DNA from: JAFCUW01 sp049898325
GTDB lineage: Bacteria; Pseudomonadota; Gammaproteobacteria; Burkholderiales; Burkholderiaceae_D
Assembly: GCF_049898325.1 (NCBI RefSeq)
Contig: NZ_JAFCXL010000001.1
Span: forward strand, 310,001-374,000
Reading direction: 5' to 3'
DNA length: 64,000 bases
In this document: one piece after another, positions 8,837 through 17,034 of the stretch
How the letters are laid out: every line of letters begins with the position of its first letter
Position numbering within the stretch: the first letter of the stretch is position 1
Made by a program: the position numbers and the translations under genes
Notes under the pieces: generated by a model
What the model saw: only the letters and a program-made list of their open reading frames with translations
What the model was told of the DNA's origin: nothing
Databases searched by the model: none

Positions 8837-8864
8837 ATGTGCGGAAGAACTGCGTGCTTTCAAG
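8837..8864 (-). promoter_or_regulatory. Candidate sigma-32-type promoter in front of dnaK
   Basis: On the minus strand, CTTGAAA (8858-8864) is followed after 13 bases by CCGCACAT (8837-8844), which keeps 5 of 7 fixed positions of the CCCCATnT heat-shock -10. The spacer equals that of the grpE promoter. It would allow extra dnaK transcription independent of grpE. Confidence 0.5.
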
Positions 8865-8888
8865 GGCGCGCAGCGCAGCAGCTTGTTT

Positions 8889-9419
8889 TTATTTTGCTTG
8901 GGCTGCCGTGACGATGGCCGGACGCAACAGGCGATCGGCAATCATGTAACCTTTTTGCAGCACGGTGACAACCGTGTTCGCTTCCTGATCGGCTGGCACA
9001 ACGGCGACCGCCTGGTGCTTCATGGGGTCGAGCTTGTCGCCCACGGCCGGCAGCACTTCGACCAGCTTGTTGCGCTCGAACGCCGAGGCCATTTGCTTGA
9101 GCGTCATTTCGACGCCTTCCTTGAGCGATTCGATGGTCGGATTGTCGACCTTCAAGGCCATTTCCAGGCTGTCGCGTACCGGCAACATGGCTTCGGCAAA
9201 GCTTTCGACGGCAAACTTGTGCGCCTTGCTGATGTCTTCCTGGGCGCGGCGACGGATGTTTTCTCCCTCGGCCTTGGCGCGCATGAAGGCGTCGTGCATT
9301 TCCGACAGCTTCGCTTGGGTCTCGGTCAACTGTTGCTCCAGAGCGCTCTCTGGCGTCACAGCGTGCTCGGCGCCGTCGGCGTTCGGGGGGGACATGTCCT
9401 GGCTTGCTTGGTCTTGCAT
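8889..9419 (-). CDS. grpE: Nucleotide exchange factor GrpE
   Basis: The protein has 176 residues from the ATG at 9419, which follows AGGAG at 7 bases. The frame stays open to 9458 but that ATG lacks a ribosome site. GrpE releases ADP from DnaK. An acidic, disordered N-terminus is followed by a long coiled-coil (about 30-110; EQQLTETQAKLSEMHDAFMR) and the beta-domain with ADQEANTVVTVLQKGYMIADRLLRPA. It heads the heat-shock run directly below a near-consensus sigma-32 promoter. No hrcA lies beside it. Confidence 0.96.
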   Translation of the reverse strand: MQDQASQDMSPPNADGAEHAVTPESALEQQLTETQAKLSEMHDAFMRAKAEGENIRRRAQEDISKAHKFAVESFAEAMLPVRDSLEMALKVDNPTIESLKEGVEMTLKQMASAFERNKLVEVLPAVGDKLDPMKHQAVAVVPADQEANTVVTVLQKGYMIADRLLRPAIVTAAQAK

Positions 9420-9486
9420 CGAAAAGCTCCTATAAATCAAATACTTAGCGGTCGACAATCACGCAATGATTGCCACGATGCGCAGC

Positions 9487-9514
9487 AGATGGGGCTATCG
9501 CCTACAGTTTCAAG
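9487..9514 (-). promoter_or_regulatory. Sigma-32 heat-shock promoter of grpE-dnaK-dnaJ
   Basis: On the minus strand, CTTGAAA (9508-9514) and CCCCATCT (9487-9494) are separated by 13 bases, an essentially perfect match to the RpoH consensus CTTGAAA/CCCCATnT. It lies about 70 bases ahead of the grpE start. No CIRCE inverted repeat (TTAGCACTC-N9-GAGTGCTAA) is visible near it. Confidence 0.9.
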
Positions 9515-9661
9515 GGTTATTATTTCAAGAAGATGTTTCTGAAGTTGTAAGCGTTGTTACAGAATTTACGCATCAGAATCTTTCCCCGCGATGTAGGCGC
9601 TCTACTATGCATTTGGCAAGCTTGCGCCGTACCCGCACAAGCAATCATCGGGGAGACCATC

Positions 9662-9751
9662 ATGAAACTGCAATTTCTTACCTTGAGCGTGCTGGCTTAT
9701 ACCCTGCTGGCGATGGCGTGCATTTGCTACGCAGAATTGGCACTGACGTAA
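9662..9751 (+). CDS. Putative 29-residue small membrane peptide
   Basis: A short ORF starting MKLQFLTLSVLAY and ending AELALT is predicted to be one hydrophobic helix (about residues 4-24), with two cysteines in its second half (ACICYA). A GGGGAGA element lies about 7 bases before the ATG, and a clean rho-independent terminator starts 6 bases after the stop. The small ORF, ribosome site and terminator together form a plausible transcription unit. It sits between the divergent grpE promoter and convergent hemH. I do not recognise the family. It could also be the remnant of a signal peptide, or part of a small RNA that is only incidentally translated. Confidence 0.5.
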   Translation: MKLQFLTLSVLAYTLLAMACICYAELALT

Positions 9752-9757
9752 AACGTC

Positions 9758-9785
9758 TGCCGCCATTGTAGCAGGCGGCATTTTT
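9758..9785 (+). terminator. Rho-independent terminator after the 29-codon ORF
   Basis: A 7-bp stem TGCCGCC/GGCGGCA with a nine-base loop is followed by five T residues on the plus strand. Confidence 0.85.
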
Positions 9786-9823
9786 ATTGCTTATTTCATA
9801 CGTAGCAGGCGCGCTGCGCAAGC

Positions 9824-10933
9824 TTACTGCGTCGCCCCCAGGCTGACCGCAACCGCCTTGCCCGCATCGGCATCGGCCTGCTCGGCATCGCGCTGCTGGG
9901 CCGTCATCATGGTCGGCCAGCCGATCAGGTGCTGTTCGACGATTTCGGCCAGCCCCGCAATCCAGGCCGGCTCTTCATTCAGGCAGGCAATGTAGTGGTA
10001 GGTGCTGCCGCCGGCCTTCATAAAATCCTCGCGCACTTCCATATTGATTTCTTCCAGCGTTTCCAGGCAGTCGCTGGTAAAGCCGGGACAGATCACGTCG
10101 AGCCGTTTCAAGCCCGCCTGCGCCAGCGCGATCACCGTCGGCGCCGTGTACGGCTGCAGCCATTCGGCCTTGCCGAAGCGCGACTGGAAGGTGACCATGT
10201 ACTCGTCCTTGCTCAGGCGCAGCTTGGCCGCCAGCAGGCGCGCCGTCTTGTAGCACTCGCAGTGATACGGGTCGCCCAGCATCAGGGTGCGCTTGGGCAC
10301 GCCGTGAAAGCTCATCAACAGTTTTTCGCCGCGGCCGTTGGCTTCCCAGTGATTCTGGACGCTGTCGGCGAGGGCGTCGATGTAGCCGTCATGGTCGTGG
10401 TAATGCTTGACCATGCGCAGTTCGGGCACATTCCGGGCCTGCTGGTAGTAGGCGAACACGGCGTCGGAAATCGAGGCCGTGGTGGTGCCCGAATACTGGG
10501 GATAGGCGGGCAGGATGACGATGCGCTCGCAATGCTCGGCGGCCAGCTTGGCGAGCACCTCGGGCAGCGACGGCGAGCCGTAGCGCATCGCCATCGTCAC
10601 CCGCAGCGCGTCATGGCCGCGGGCGCCCAGCGCGCCCCGCAACAAGGTGGCCTGCGCCTGCGTGTGCACCTTCAGGGGCGAGCCCTCGCTGGTCCAGATG
10701 GTGGCGTACTTGGCGGCCGACTTGCCCGAGCGGAAGGGCAAAATGATCAGGTTGAGGATGCACCACCAGACGGCGCGGGGAATTTCCACCACGCGCGGGT
10801 CGGACAGGAACTCCTTGAGGTAACGCCGCACGGCGCCCCGGGTGGGCGCGTCGGGCGTGCCCAGGTTGACCAGCACGACGGCGCTGCGGGCGACGGTGCC
10901 GTGGGTGTAAGGCGGTTCTTTGCGGAAGGACAT
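9824..10933 (-). CDS. hemH: Ferrochelatase
   Basis: The protein has 369 residues and inserts Fe2+ into protoporphyrin IX, the last step of heme synthesis. It starts in AVVLVNLGTPDAPT and carries VVEIPR, MRYGSPS, LPAYPQYSGTTTASI, the catalytic histidine in LLMSFHGVPKR, YHCECYKTA and TFQSRFGKAEWLQPYT, and the glutamate region in ICPGFTSDCLETLEEI. The C-terminal 30 residues are an Ala/Asp-rich tail without family similarity. It is adjacent to recN on the same strand (78 bases apart). Confidence 0.95.
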   Translation of the reverse strand: MSFRKEPPYTHGTVARSAVVLVNLGTPDAPTRGAVRRYLKEFLSDPRVVEIPRAVWWCILNLIILPFRSGKSAAKYATIWTSEGSPLKVHTQAQATLLRGALGARGHDALRVTMAMRYGSPSLPEVLAKLAAEHCERIVILPAYPQYSGTTTASISDAVFAYYQQARNVPELRMVKHYHDHDGYIDALADSVQNHWEANGRGEKLLMSFHGVPKRTLMLGDPYHCECYKTARLLAAKLRLSKDEYMVTFQSRFGKAEWLQPYTAPTVIALAQAGLKRLDVICPGFTSDCLETLEEINMEVREDFMKAGGSTYHYIACLNEEPAWIAGLAEIVEQHLIGWPTMMTAQQRDAEQADADAGKAVAVSLGATQ

Positions 10934-11011
10934 GGGGTGACAATAAGGGCGGCGGGAATGCCATTATAGGGTCGCGCCCGTGTTGTCGGATATTTACGCG
11001 GCGGGGCCTGC

Positions 11012-12676
11012 TCAGGACGCCAGCAGTTCGCGCGCGTGCTTGCGCGTGGTGGCGGTAATTTCCACCCCGCCCAGCATGCGCGCCACTTCTTCGATGCGGG
11101 CCTTGTTGTCGAGCACCTCGATGTGCGAGACCGTCTTGCCCGCCGCGGTGGTCGCCTTGGCCACCTGGAAATGCTGGTTGGCCTGGCTGGCCACTTGCGG
11201 CAAGTGGGTCACGCACAGCACTTGCCGCTGCTGGCCCAGGCGCCGCAACAGCCGCCCCACCACCTCGGCGACGGCGCCGCCGATGCCGCTGTCGACCTCG
11301 TCGAAAATCAGGGTCGGCGTGGTGGTGGCGTTGGAGGTGATGACGGAAATGGCCAGCGCGATGCGCGCCAGCTCGCCGCCCGAGGCGACCTTGGCCAGCG
11401 GCCGCGGCGCCACGCCGGCGTGGCCGGCCACGAGAAACTCCACCTGCTCGAGGCCGGCGGCGCTCGGCTCGGACGGATTGAGCCCCACCGCGAAGCGCCC
11501 GCCCGTCATGCTCAGCTCTTGCATGGCCGCCGTCACCTGCTCACCCAGCGTGTGCGCGGCAGCCGCGCGCACGCCCGAGAGCCGGGCGGCCGCCTGCTGG
11601 TAGCGCTCGGCCAGCGCCGCTTCCTGCAGGCGCAAGCCGTCCAGGTCCGACGCGCCCGACAGTTCCAGCAGCTTTTCGGCCAGCGCGGCGTGTTCTTCCG
11701 GCAGGGTTTCCGGCGTCACGCGAAACTTGCGGGCGGCGCTGTGCAAGGCTTCGAGGCGCGCATCGACGGCGCGCAGGCGCTGCGGGTCCAGTTCGACGCG
11801 GTCGAGGTAATCGTTGAGCGCGTACACCGCCTCCTGCAACTGGATGCGGGCCGGTTCCATGCAGTCGAGCACCCCTTGTAACTGGGAATCGACCGCCACC
11901 AGCTTGCCCAGCTTGGCGTTGAGCGAGGACAGTTGCGACAGGATCGGCTGCTCCGACTCGGAAATGGCGTCGAGCGCTTCCTGCGCCCCTTCGAGCAGGC
12001 TGGCCGCGTGCGACAGGCGGCTGTGCTCGTTGGTGATGTCGAGCCACTCGCCCGGCTTGACGGCCAGCTTGTCGAGCTCGGCCACCTGCCATTCGAGGCG
12101 CTCGCGCTCGATCAGCACGTTTTTTTCATCGCGTTCGAACGCCTCGCGCTGGCGCAGCAGCGCGCGCCACTGCTTGTAGTGGGCCGCCACCTCGAGCGCC
12201 AGCGGGGCGGCGGCCGGGTCTTGCAGCTGGGCCTGGTTGTCGAGCAGGGCGCGCTGGGCCTCGGCCTTGAGCAGGGACTGGTGCGCATGCTGGCCGTGGA
12301 TGTCGACCAGCAGATCGCCCAGTTCGCGCAATTGCGCGGCGGTGGCGGCGCCGCCATTGATATAAGCCTTCGAGCGGCCCGCATTGTCGATCACGCGGCG
12401 CAACAGCGCGCCGCCCTCGTCGAGGGCGAAGTCGTGCGCGGCCAGCCAGGCCTGGGCGGGCCCGTTGACTTGAAAGTCGGCGCTGATGTCGGCCTTGGCT
12501 GCCCCTTCGCGCACCACCGAGGCGTCGCCGCGCCCGCCCAGCGCCAGCTGCAGGGCGTCGATCAGGATCGATTTGCCGGCCCCCGTCTCTCCCGTCAACA
12601 CGGAAAAGCCGCTGGCAAATTCCAGTTCGATGGTGTCGACGATGACGAAATCACGGATGGTCAGAGTACGCAGCAT
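11012..12676 (-). CDS. recN: DNA repair protein RecN
   Basis: The protein has 554 residues and is an SMC-like ATPase acting in double-strand break repair. Walker A is GETGAGKS (29-36). A central coiled-coil region of Gln/Leu/Arg-rich heptads spans about 150-370. The C-terminal signature/Walker B region has SGGELARIALAI, LIFDEVDSGIGG and VTHLPQVA. It lies 61 bases downstream of nadK on the same strand. The only LexA box nearby is ahead of nadK, which suggests that recN is SOS-induced as part of a nadK-recN transcript, as recN is a LexA target in many proteobacteria. Confidence 0.96.
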   Translation of the reverse strand: MLRTLTIRDFVIVDTIELEFASGFSVLTGETGAGKSILIDALQLALGGRGDASVVREGAAKADISADFQVNGPAQAWLAAHDFALDEGGALLRRVIDNAGRSKAYINGGAATAAQLRELGDLLVDIHGQHAHQSLLKAEAQRALLDNQAQLQDPAAAPLALEVAAHYKQWRALLRQREAFERDEKNVLIERERLEWQVAELDKLAVKPGEWLDITNEHSRLSHAASLLEGAQEALDAISESEQPILSQLSSLNAKLGKLVAVDSQLQGVLDCMEPARIQLQEAVYALNDYLDRVELDPQRLRAVDARLEALHSAARKFRVTPETLPEEHAALAEKLLELSGASDLDGLRLQEAALAERYQQAAARLSGVRAAAAHTLGEQVTAAMQELSMTGGRFAVGLNPSEPSAAGLEQVEFLVAGHAGVAPRPLAKVASGGELARIALAISVITSNATTTPTLIFDEVDSGIGGAVAEVVGRLLRRLGQQRQVLCVTHLPQVASQANQHFQVAKATTAAGKTVSHIEVLDNKARIEEVARMLGGVEITATTRKHARELLAS

Positions 12677-12737
12677 GCAGGTTCGAATCAGTGGAAGAGG
12701 AGAAGTTCAAAGTGGCGCGGCAATCGACCGGGTGCGA

Positions 12738-13649
12738 TCAGGTCAGCTTGCCGTCGCCCGACGGGTATTCGTTCCAGTGCAGTTTTCCGCGCAGGGTGTC
12801 GTAATAGCTCCAGCCCTGCGGGTGCAAAAAGGTGATGGTGTTGGGCGAGCGCTCGATGACGATCTGGTCGCCGTGCACGAGGCTGGCAAAGGTTTGCATG
12901 TCGAAATTGACGCTGACATCGCGCCCGCTGACGATCTCGACGACGATGCGGCTCGAATCGGGAATCACGATGGGCCGGTTCGACAGCGCATGCGGGGCGA
13001 TCGGCACCAGCACCATGCCGCCCAGCGCCGGGTGCAGCAGCGGCCCGCCGGCCGACAGCGCATACGCCGTCGAACCGGTGGGGGTGCCGATGATCAGGCC
13101 GTCCGAGCGCTGGTTGTACATGAAGCGGCCATCGACCGTGACTTTTAATTCGATCATGCCGGCGCCGGCGCCGCGGGCGACGACGACGTCGTTGACGGCC
13201 AGGCCGCTGGCAATGGCGGCGCCGTCGCGCAGGACGCGCGCTTGCAGCAAGGTGCGCTTTTCCGCCTCCGACTTGCCCGACAACAGTTCGTCGAGCACGG
13301 GCAGCATGCGCTCGATGGGAATGTCGGTCATGAAGCCCAGCCGGCCCTGGTTGATGCCGATCAAGGGCACGTCGTAGGGCGCCAGCTGGCGCGCAATACC
13401 CAGCATGGTGCCGTCGCCGCCCATGACGATGGCGGCCCGGGCCGCCTCGCCGATCTGCGCCACGCTCATCGTCTCGATGCCGTCGATGCGCAGGTGGCTG
13501 GCCGTTTCCGCTTCGAGCACGACGTGGTAACCCAGTTCCTGCAAATGGGAGACCAGACCCCGCACGGGGGCCTCGATGCCATCCGTGTTGCGCCGGACGA
13601 CCAGCGCGATGGTGTGTTTCGAAGTAGGCGTTGCTGGCGTTGCTGGCAT
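12738..13649 (-). CDS. nadK: NAD kinase
   Basis: The protein has 303 residues and phosphorylates NAD+ to NADP+. Key motifs are the GGDGTML (Mg-ATP/NAD) motif, NDVVVARG and the glycine-rich GLIIGTPTGSTAYALSAGGP. I start at the ATG at 13649 (MPATPATPTSKHTIALVVRR), which gives the usual family length. The upstream in-frame ATG at 13751 would add 34 residues with no similarity and would place the start inside the LexA box. The ribosome site is weak. recN follows on the same strand. The gene is essential in most bacteria, so LexA control would be an added induction and not an off state. Confidence 0.93.
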   Translation of the reverse strand: MPATPATPTSKHTIALVVRRNTDGIEAPVRGLVSHLQELGYHVVLEAETASHLRIDGIETMSVAQIGEAARAAIVMGGDGTMLGIARQLAPYDVPLIGINQGRLGFMTDIPIERMLPVLDELLSGKSEAEKRTLLQARVLRDGAAIASGLAVNDVVVARGAGAGMIELKVTVDGRFMYNQRSDGLIIGTPTGSTAYALSAGGPLLHPALGGMVLVPIAPHALSNRPIVIPDSSRIVVEIVSGRDVSVNFDMQTFASLVHGDQIVIERSPNTITFLHPQGWSYYDTLRGKLHWNEYPSGDGKLT

Positions 13650-13736
13650 GAAATCTCGACGATGAGGAAGGCGATACGCAGGAGAGTACCCCAAAACGGA
13701 TCGGCGGTGGACCGCAAGCCCTCGCAACAGCGGTTC

Positions 13737-13754
13737 ACTGTATATATTCACAGT
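13737..13754 (-). promoter_or_regulatory. LexA (SOS) box ahead of nadK-recN
   Basis: CTGT-N8-ACAG (CTGTATATATTCACAG, 13738-13753) matches the gamma/betaproteobacterial LexA box with an AT-rich centre. On the minus strand a promoter can be drawn, TTGCGG (13776-13781) and TATACT (13752-13757) with an 18-base spacer. The box overlaps that -10, as expected for repression. Confidence 0.8.
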
Positions 13755-13805
13755 ATAGTTGGGTCACCGCGTTTTCCGCAAGCGGCGCCCATGCCGCGCG
13801 CGGCC

Positions 13806-14666
13806 TTACAGGATGACCGTGGTGGCAAACAGCACGCCGGCGATGACGGTCACGGTGGTGAAGCCATACATCATCATCAACACCAGCCAGCGCGCCAGCG
13901 TGGCCCGCTTGCCGCCGCCATACACGCGGCGCATCGCCAGCGGCAGGTAGGCCAGCAGCCAGAAGAACAGCAGCAGGCCCAGCCACTCCCACGGACTCAC
14001 CGAGATCAGGCCCAGCATCAGGAACGCGAACGCATTGCTGTGCAAGGCAAACAGCATGTGCTCGCCATAGCGGCGTGCCGACCCCAGGTACAGCAACTGC
14101 AGGTACAGCGCGAACAGGGGCATGATCAGGAACATGGCGTAAGGCACATAGCTGAAGAAGGTGCTCTTGAACTTGGCAACGACCTGGTCGGCCGGCATCG
14201 CGTTGATGACGTCGACCCGTTTCTGCCAGGCGGGATTGAGCCCCGTCAGCCCGCTCGACAAGCGCAGGTTCTTTTCACCCGTCCCCTGGCCGGCGACGGC
14301 CTGGCCGGCTGGCGCGGCGGCATCGGTGGGGCCGAGGTCGAGATGCGCGCCCGGGCCGAACTTGAGCAGCGCGAAAAACAGCAGGCTCAAGCTCAAGTAC
14401 ACGCGCAAGGGCGCCACGTAGCGGGCGCGGCGGCCGGCGATGTAGTCGGCGGTCAGGCGCCCGGGCCGCGTCACCAGCAGCAACAGGGTCTGCCACAGCT
14501 TGCCTTCGAGCGCCACGTAGTGACCGATGAATTCATGAAAGAACTCGGCGGCGCTGGCGACATGCAAGCGGGTTTCCTGGCCACAGACGGCGCAATAATT
14601 GGCACTGGTCGACGCGCCACAATTCGGGCACGTCGATGCAAGGGGGGCGTGGCTGCTCATGGGCAT
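13806..14666 (-). CDS. DUF3667-type membrane protein with N-terminal zinc ribbon
   Basis: The protein is about 286 residues with unknown function. The N-terminus has a zinc ribbon (CPNCGAS...CAVCGQET, about residues 13-32), followed by FFHEFIGHYVALEGKLWQTLLLLVTRPGRLTADYIAGRRARYVAPLR, a pattern I associate with the DUF3667 family, given here in outline. After this come four to five predicted membrane helices. Two nearby in-frame ATGs (14666, 14660) are possible starts and neither has a clear ribosome site. It runs minus strand, upstream of nadK, in the place where I would expect hrcA in related genomes. Confidence 0.75.
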   Translation of the reverse strand: MPMSSHAPLASTCPNCGASTSANYCAVCGQETRLHVASAAEFFHEFIGHYVALEGKLWQTLLLLVTRPGRLTADYIAGRRARYVAPLRVYLSLSLLFFALLKFGPGAHLDLGPTDAAAPAGQAVAGQGTGEKNLRLSSGLTGLNPAWQKRVDVINAMPADQVVAKFKSTFFSYVPYAMFLIMPLFALYLQLLYLGSARRYGEHMLFALHSNAFAFLMLGLISVSPWEWLGLLLFFWLLAYLPLAMRRVYGGGKRATLARWLVLMMMYGFTTVTVIAGVLFATTVIL

Positions 14667-14862
14667 TTTTTGCGTAAAAGTCAATATCCCAGTGTAAGGT
14701 ATCCACTTCCACTTGAGCAATATCAGCGGCCGCCATCGACGATTTTTCTGGCGCCGGCGAGCGACAACGGGGCCGCGTTGCCGTCTGGACGATTCAATTG
14801 CGCGACCCTTTTCCGCCGCGCCCGATAACATTCAAGCAATGATCAAGGAAAGGAATCGCACA

Positions 14863-15180
14863 ATGGCCCAAGAAACACCGGACCGCAAGGTCAACACCGC
14901 CGCCCCGATCGAGAACGATCAGGTCAAGCGCATGCCGCACGAGCGCGACGAATCGCCCGACGGCCAGGACAGCGCACCGCGCGGCGTCATGAAGCAGGCT
15001 GCCTCCGACCTGGCGCAAGGGCTGGTTGACACCGACCTGCACGGCAAGCCGGCCGCCGCCGCCAATATCGATACCGCCAGCGCCACCACTTCGGCGCAGG
15101 CCCGGCCACAAAGCGATGCCGCCGACGGCATGCGCCACAACGACAACAATAACAGTACCTCGAAAGGCAACACCCCATGA
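14863..15180 (+). CDS. Hydrophilic, probably disordered 105-residue protein
   Basis: I do not recognise this protein. It is rich in Ala, Asp, Gln, Asn and Thr, has no hydrophobic segment, cysteine or tryptophan, and is expected to be largely disordered. I start at 14863 (MAQETPDRKV) because GGAAAGGA precedes it by 8 bases; the frame is open further upstream. Its stop overlaps the next gene's ATG in an ATGA, so it is translationally coupled to a secreted PQQ-type dehydrogenase homologue. The low-complexity composition fits a stress or desiccation-related hydrophilin, but that is only a guess. Confidence 0.7.
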   Translation: MAQETPDRKVNTAAPIENDQVKRMPHERDESPDGQDSAPRGVMKQAASDLAQGLVDTDLHGKPAAAANIDTASATTSAQARPQSDAADGMRHNDNNNSTSKGNTP

Positions 15181-16493
15181 AGCAAGCCGCCCGCTACTCC
15201 CTGATGACCCTGGCGCTTGCCGCCTGCGCCGGTACCGCCCTGGCGCAAACCCCCGCCTACACCGTCGGCTTCGGTCCCAACCCGCAGCTGCCGGCCCAGG
15301 AAAAAAGCCTGATCCCCACTGTCAATATCGCCGCCGCCATCGGCTGGCCCAGCGGCGGCAAGCCGGTGGCCGCCACCGGCATGAGCGTGGCCGCCTACGC
15401 CACCGGCCTCGATCACCCGCGCTGGCTGTACCTGCTGCCCAACGGCGACATCCTCGTCGCCGAGACCAACAAGCCCGCCAAGGAAGAAAAAGAAAAACAC
15501 CAGATCAAGGCCGCCGTGATGGGCATGGCCATGAAAAAAGCCGGCGCGGGCGTCGCCTCGCCCAACCGCATCACCCTGCTGCGCGGCATCGACGCCAAGG
15601 GCGTGGCCACCACCCGGACCGTGTTCATGGAAGGGCTCAATTCGCCGTTCGGCATGACGCTGGTGGGCAACGAATTGTTCATCGCCAACGCCGACGCCAT
15701 CGTCAAGGTGCCGTATAAAACGGGCGACACCAAGATCACCGCCACCCCCACCAAGGTGGTGGACCTGCCGGCCGGCATCAACCACCACTGGACCAAGAAC
15801 ATCATCGCCAGCAAGGACGGCAAGTTCATCTACGCCACCGTCGGTTCGAACAGCAATGTCGGCGAAAACGGCATGGACAAGGAAGAAGGCCGCGCCGCCA
15901 TCTGGCAATTCGACCGCGCCACCGGCAAGGGCAAGATCTTCGCCTCGGGCCTGCGCAATCCGAACGGCCTGGCATGGAATCCGCAAAGCGGCATGCTGTG
16001 GACGGCCGTCAACGAACGTGACGAACTGGGCAATGATCTGGTGCCCGATTACATCACCTCGGTCAAGGAAGGCGCCTTCTACGGATGGCCGTACAGCTAT
16101 TACGGCCAGAACGTCGACGCCCGCATCCAGCCGCAAAACCCGGAGCTGGTGGCCAAGGCGATCGCGCCCGATTTCGCCATGGGCGCCCACACGGCCTCGC
16201 TGGGCCTGGCGTTTTACGAAGGCACCCTGTTTCCGCAGCTGAAAAACGGCGCGCTGGTGGGCCAGCACGGTTCGTGGAACCGCAAGCCCGCCTCCGGCTA
16301 CAAGCTGGCCTTCGTGCCGTTTGCTGACGGCAAGCCGAGCGGCCCGCCGCAAGACATCCTGACGGGCTTCCTGAGCCCCGACGGCAAGGCCTGGGGCCGT
16401 CCCGTGGGCGTCATCACCGACAAGGCCGGCGCCATCCTGATGGCCGACGATGTCGGCAACGTCATCTGGCGCGTCACCCCCGCCGCCAGGTAA
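15177..16493 (+). CDS. Secreted PQQ-type sugar (sorbosone) dehydrogenase homologue
   Basis: The protein has 438 residues. A signal peptide (MKQAARYSLMTLALAACAGTALA, shown as a cleavage after ALA near residue 23) leads to a six-bladed beta-propeller of the soluble glucose/L-sorbosone dehydrogenase family. Family-like stretches are ATGLDHPRWLYLLPNGDILVAE, LNSPFGMTLVGNELFIANAD, NHHWTKNI, ASGLRNPNGLAW, NERDELGNDL and GQHGSWNRKP. The protein should act in the periplasm as a PQQ-dependent sugar oxidase or a related quinoprotein. No PQQ biosynthesis genes are in the window, so the cofactor is inferred from the family. Its start overlaps the previous stop by four bases. osmC follows 58 bases later. 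Confidence 0.82.
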   Translation: MKQAARYSLMTLALAACAGTALAQTPAYTVGFGPNPQLPAQEKSLIPTVNIAAAIGWPSGGKPVAATGMSVAAYATGLDHPRWLYLLPNGDILVAETNKPAKEEKEKHQIKAAVMGMAMKKAGAGVASPNRITLLRGIDAKGVATTRTVFMEGLNSPFGMTLVGNELFIANADAIVKVPYKTGDTKITATPTKVVDLPAGINHHWTKNIIASKDGKFIYATVGSNSNVGENGMDKEEGRAAIWQFDRATGKGKIFASGLRNPNGLAWNPQSGMLWTAVNERDELGNDLVPDYITSVKEGAFYGWPYSYYGQNVDARIQPQNPELVAKAIAPDFAMGAHTASLGLAFYEGTLFPQLKNGALVGQHGSWNRKPASGYKLAFVPFADGKPSGPPQDILTGFLSPDGKAWGRPVGVITDKAGAILMADDVGNVIWRVTPAAR

Positions 16494-16551
16494 TCCCGGG
16501 GCATCGGCCGCTGAGGCGGCCGTGTCCTCTCAACCACCACAGGAGAACACC

Positions 16552-16983
16552 ATGGTCATCAAGAAAACTGCAAGCGCCCTCTGGAGCGGCGGCATCAAGG
16601 AAGGCATCGGCAGCATCTCTACGGAAACGGGCGTGCTGAACAAGGCGCCGTACGGCTTCAAGGCCCGCTTTGCCGACGGACCCGGCACCAATCCGGAAGA
16701 ACTGATCGGCGCGGCCCACGCAGGCTGCTTCACCATGGCGCTGTCGGGCGTGCTGGAAAAAGCAGGCCTGAAGGCGACCAGCATGGAAACGCGCGCCACC
16801 GTCACCCTGGAAAAACAGGGAGAAGGCTTTGCCATCACCGCCGTCCACCTGGCCTTGACGGCCACCATTCCCGGCGCCACCGACGCCGCCTTCCAGGCCG
16901 CGGCCAGCGACGCCAAGGCAAATTGCCCCGTCTCGAAGCTGCTCAATGCCGCCATCACGCTGGACGCGACGCTGCAAGCGTAA
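16552..16983 (+). CDS. osmC: OsmC-family organic hydroperoxide reductase
   Basis: The protein has 143 residues and is a thiol peroxidase of the Ohr/OsmC fold. The peroxidatic cysteine is in IGAAHAGCFTMAL and the resolving cysteine in AKANCPVSKLL. The N-terminus KKTASALWSGGIKEGIGSIS is typical of the OsmC branch. AGGAGA precedes the ATG. It should reduce organic peroxides using lipoylated or thiol partners, in the cytoplasm. It sits downstream of the dehydrogenase and upstream of gloA, all on the plus strand, in a small detoxification neighbourhood. Confidence 0.9.
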   Translation: MVIKKTASALWSGGIKEGIGSISTETGVLNKAPYGFKARFADGPGTNPEELIGAAHAGCFTMALSGVLEKAGLKATSMETRATVTLEKQGEGFAITAVHLALTATIPGATDAAFQAAASDAKANCPVSKLLNAAITLDATLQA

Positions 16984-17034
16984 TGTTCCTGAAAGGCCTA
17001 GAATTACAGCTTCCATATTAGAAGGGTGATACTG

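Noticed and set aside
9523..9529. Second CTTGAAA upstream of grpE
   Set aside because: No heat-shock -10 at 13-15 bases from it; only the copy at 9508-9514 has one.
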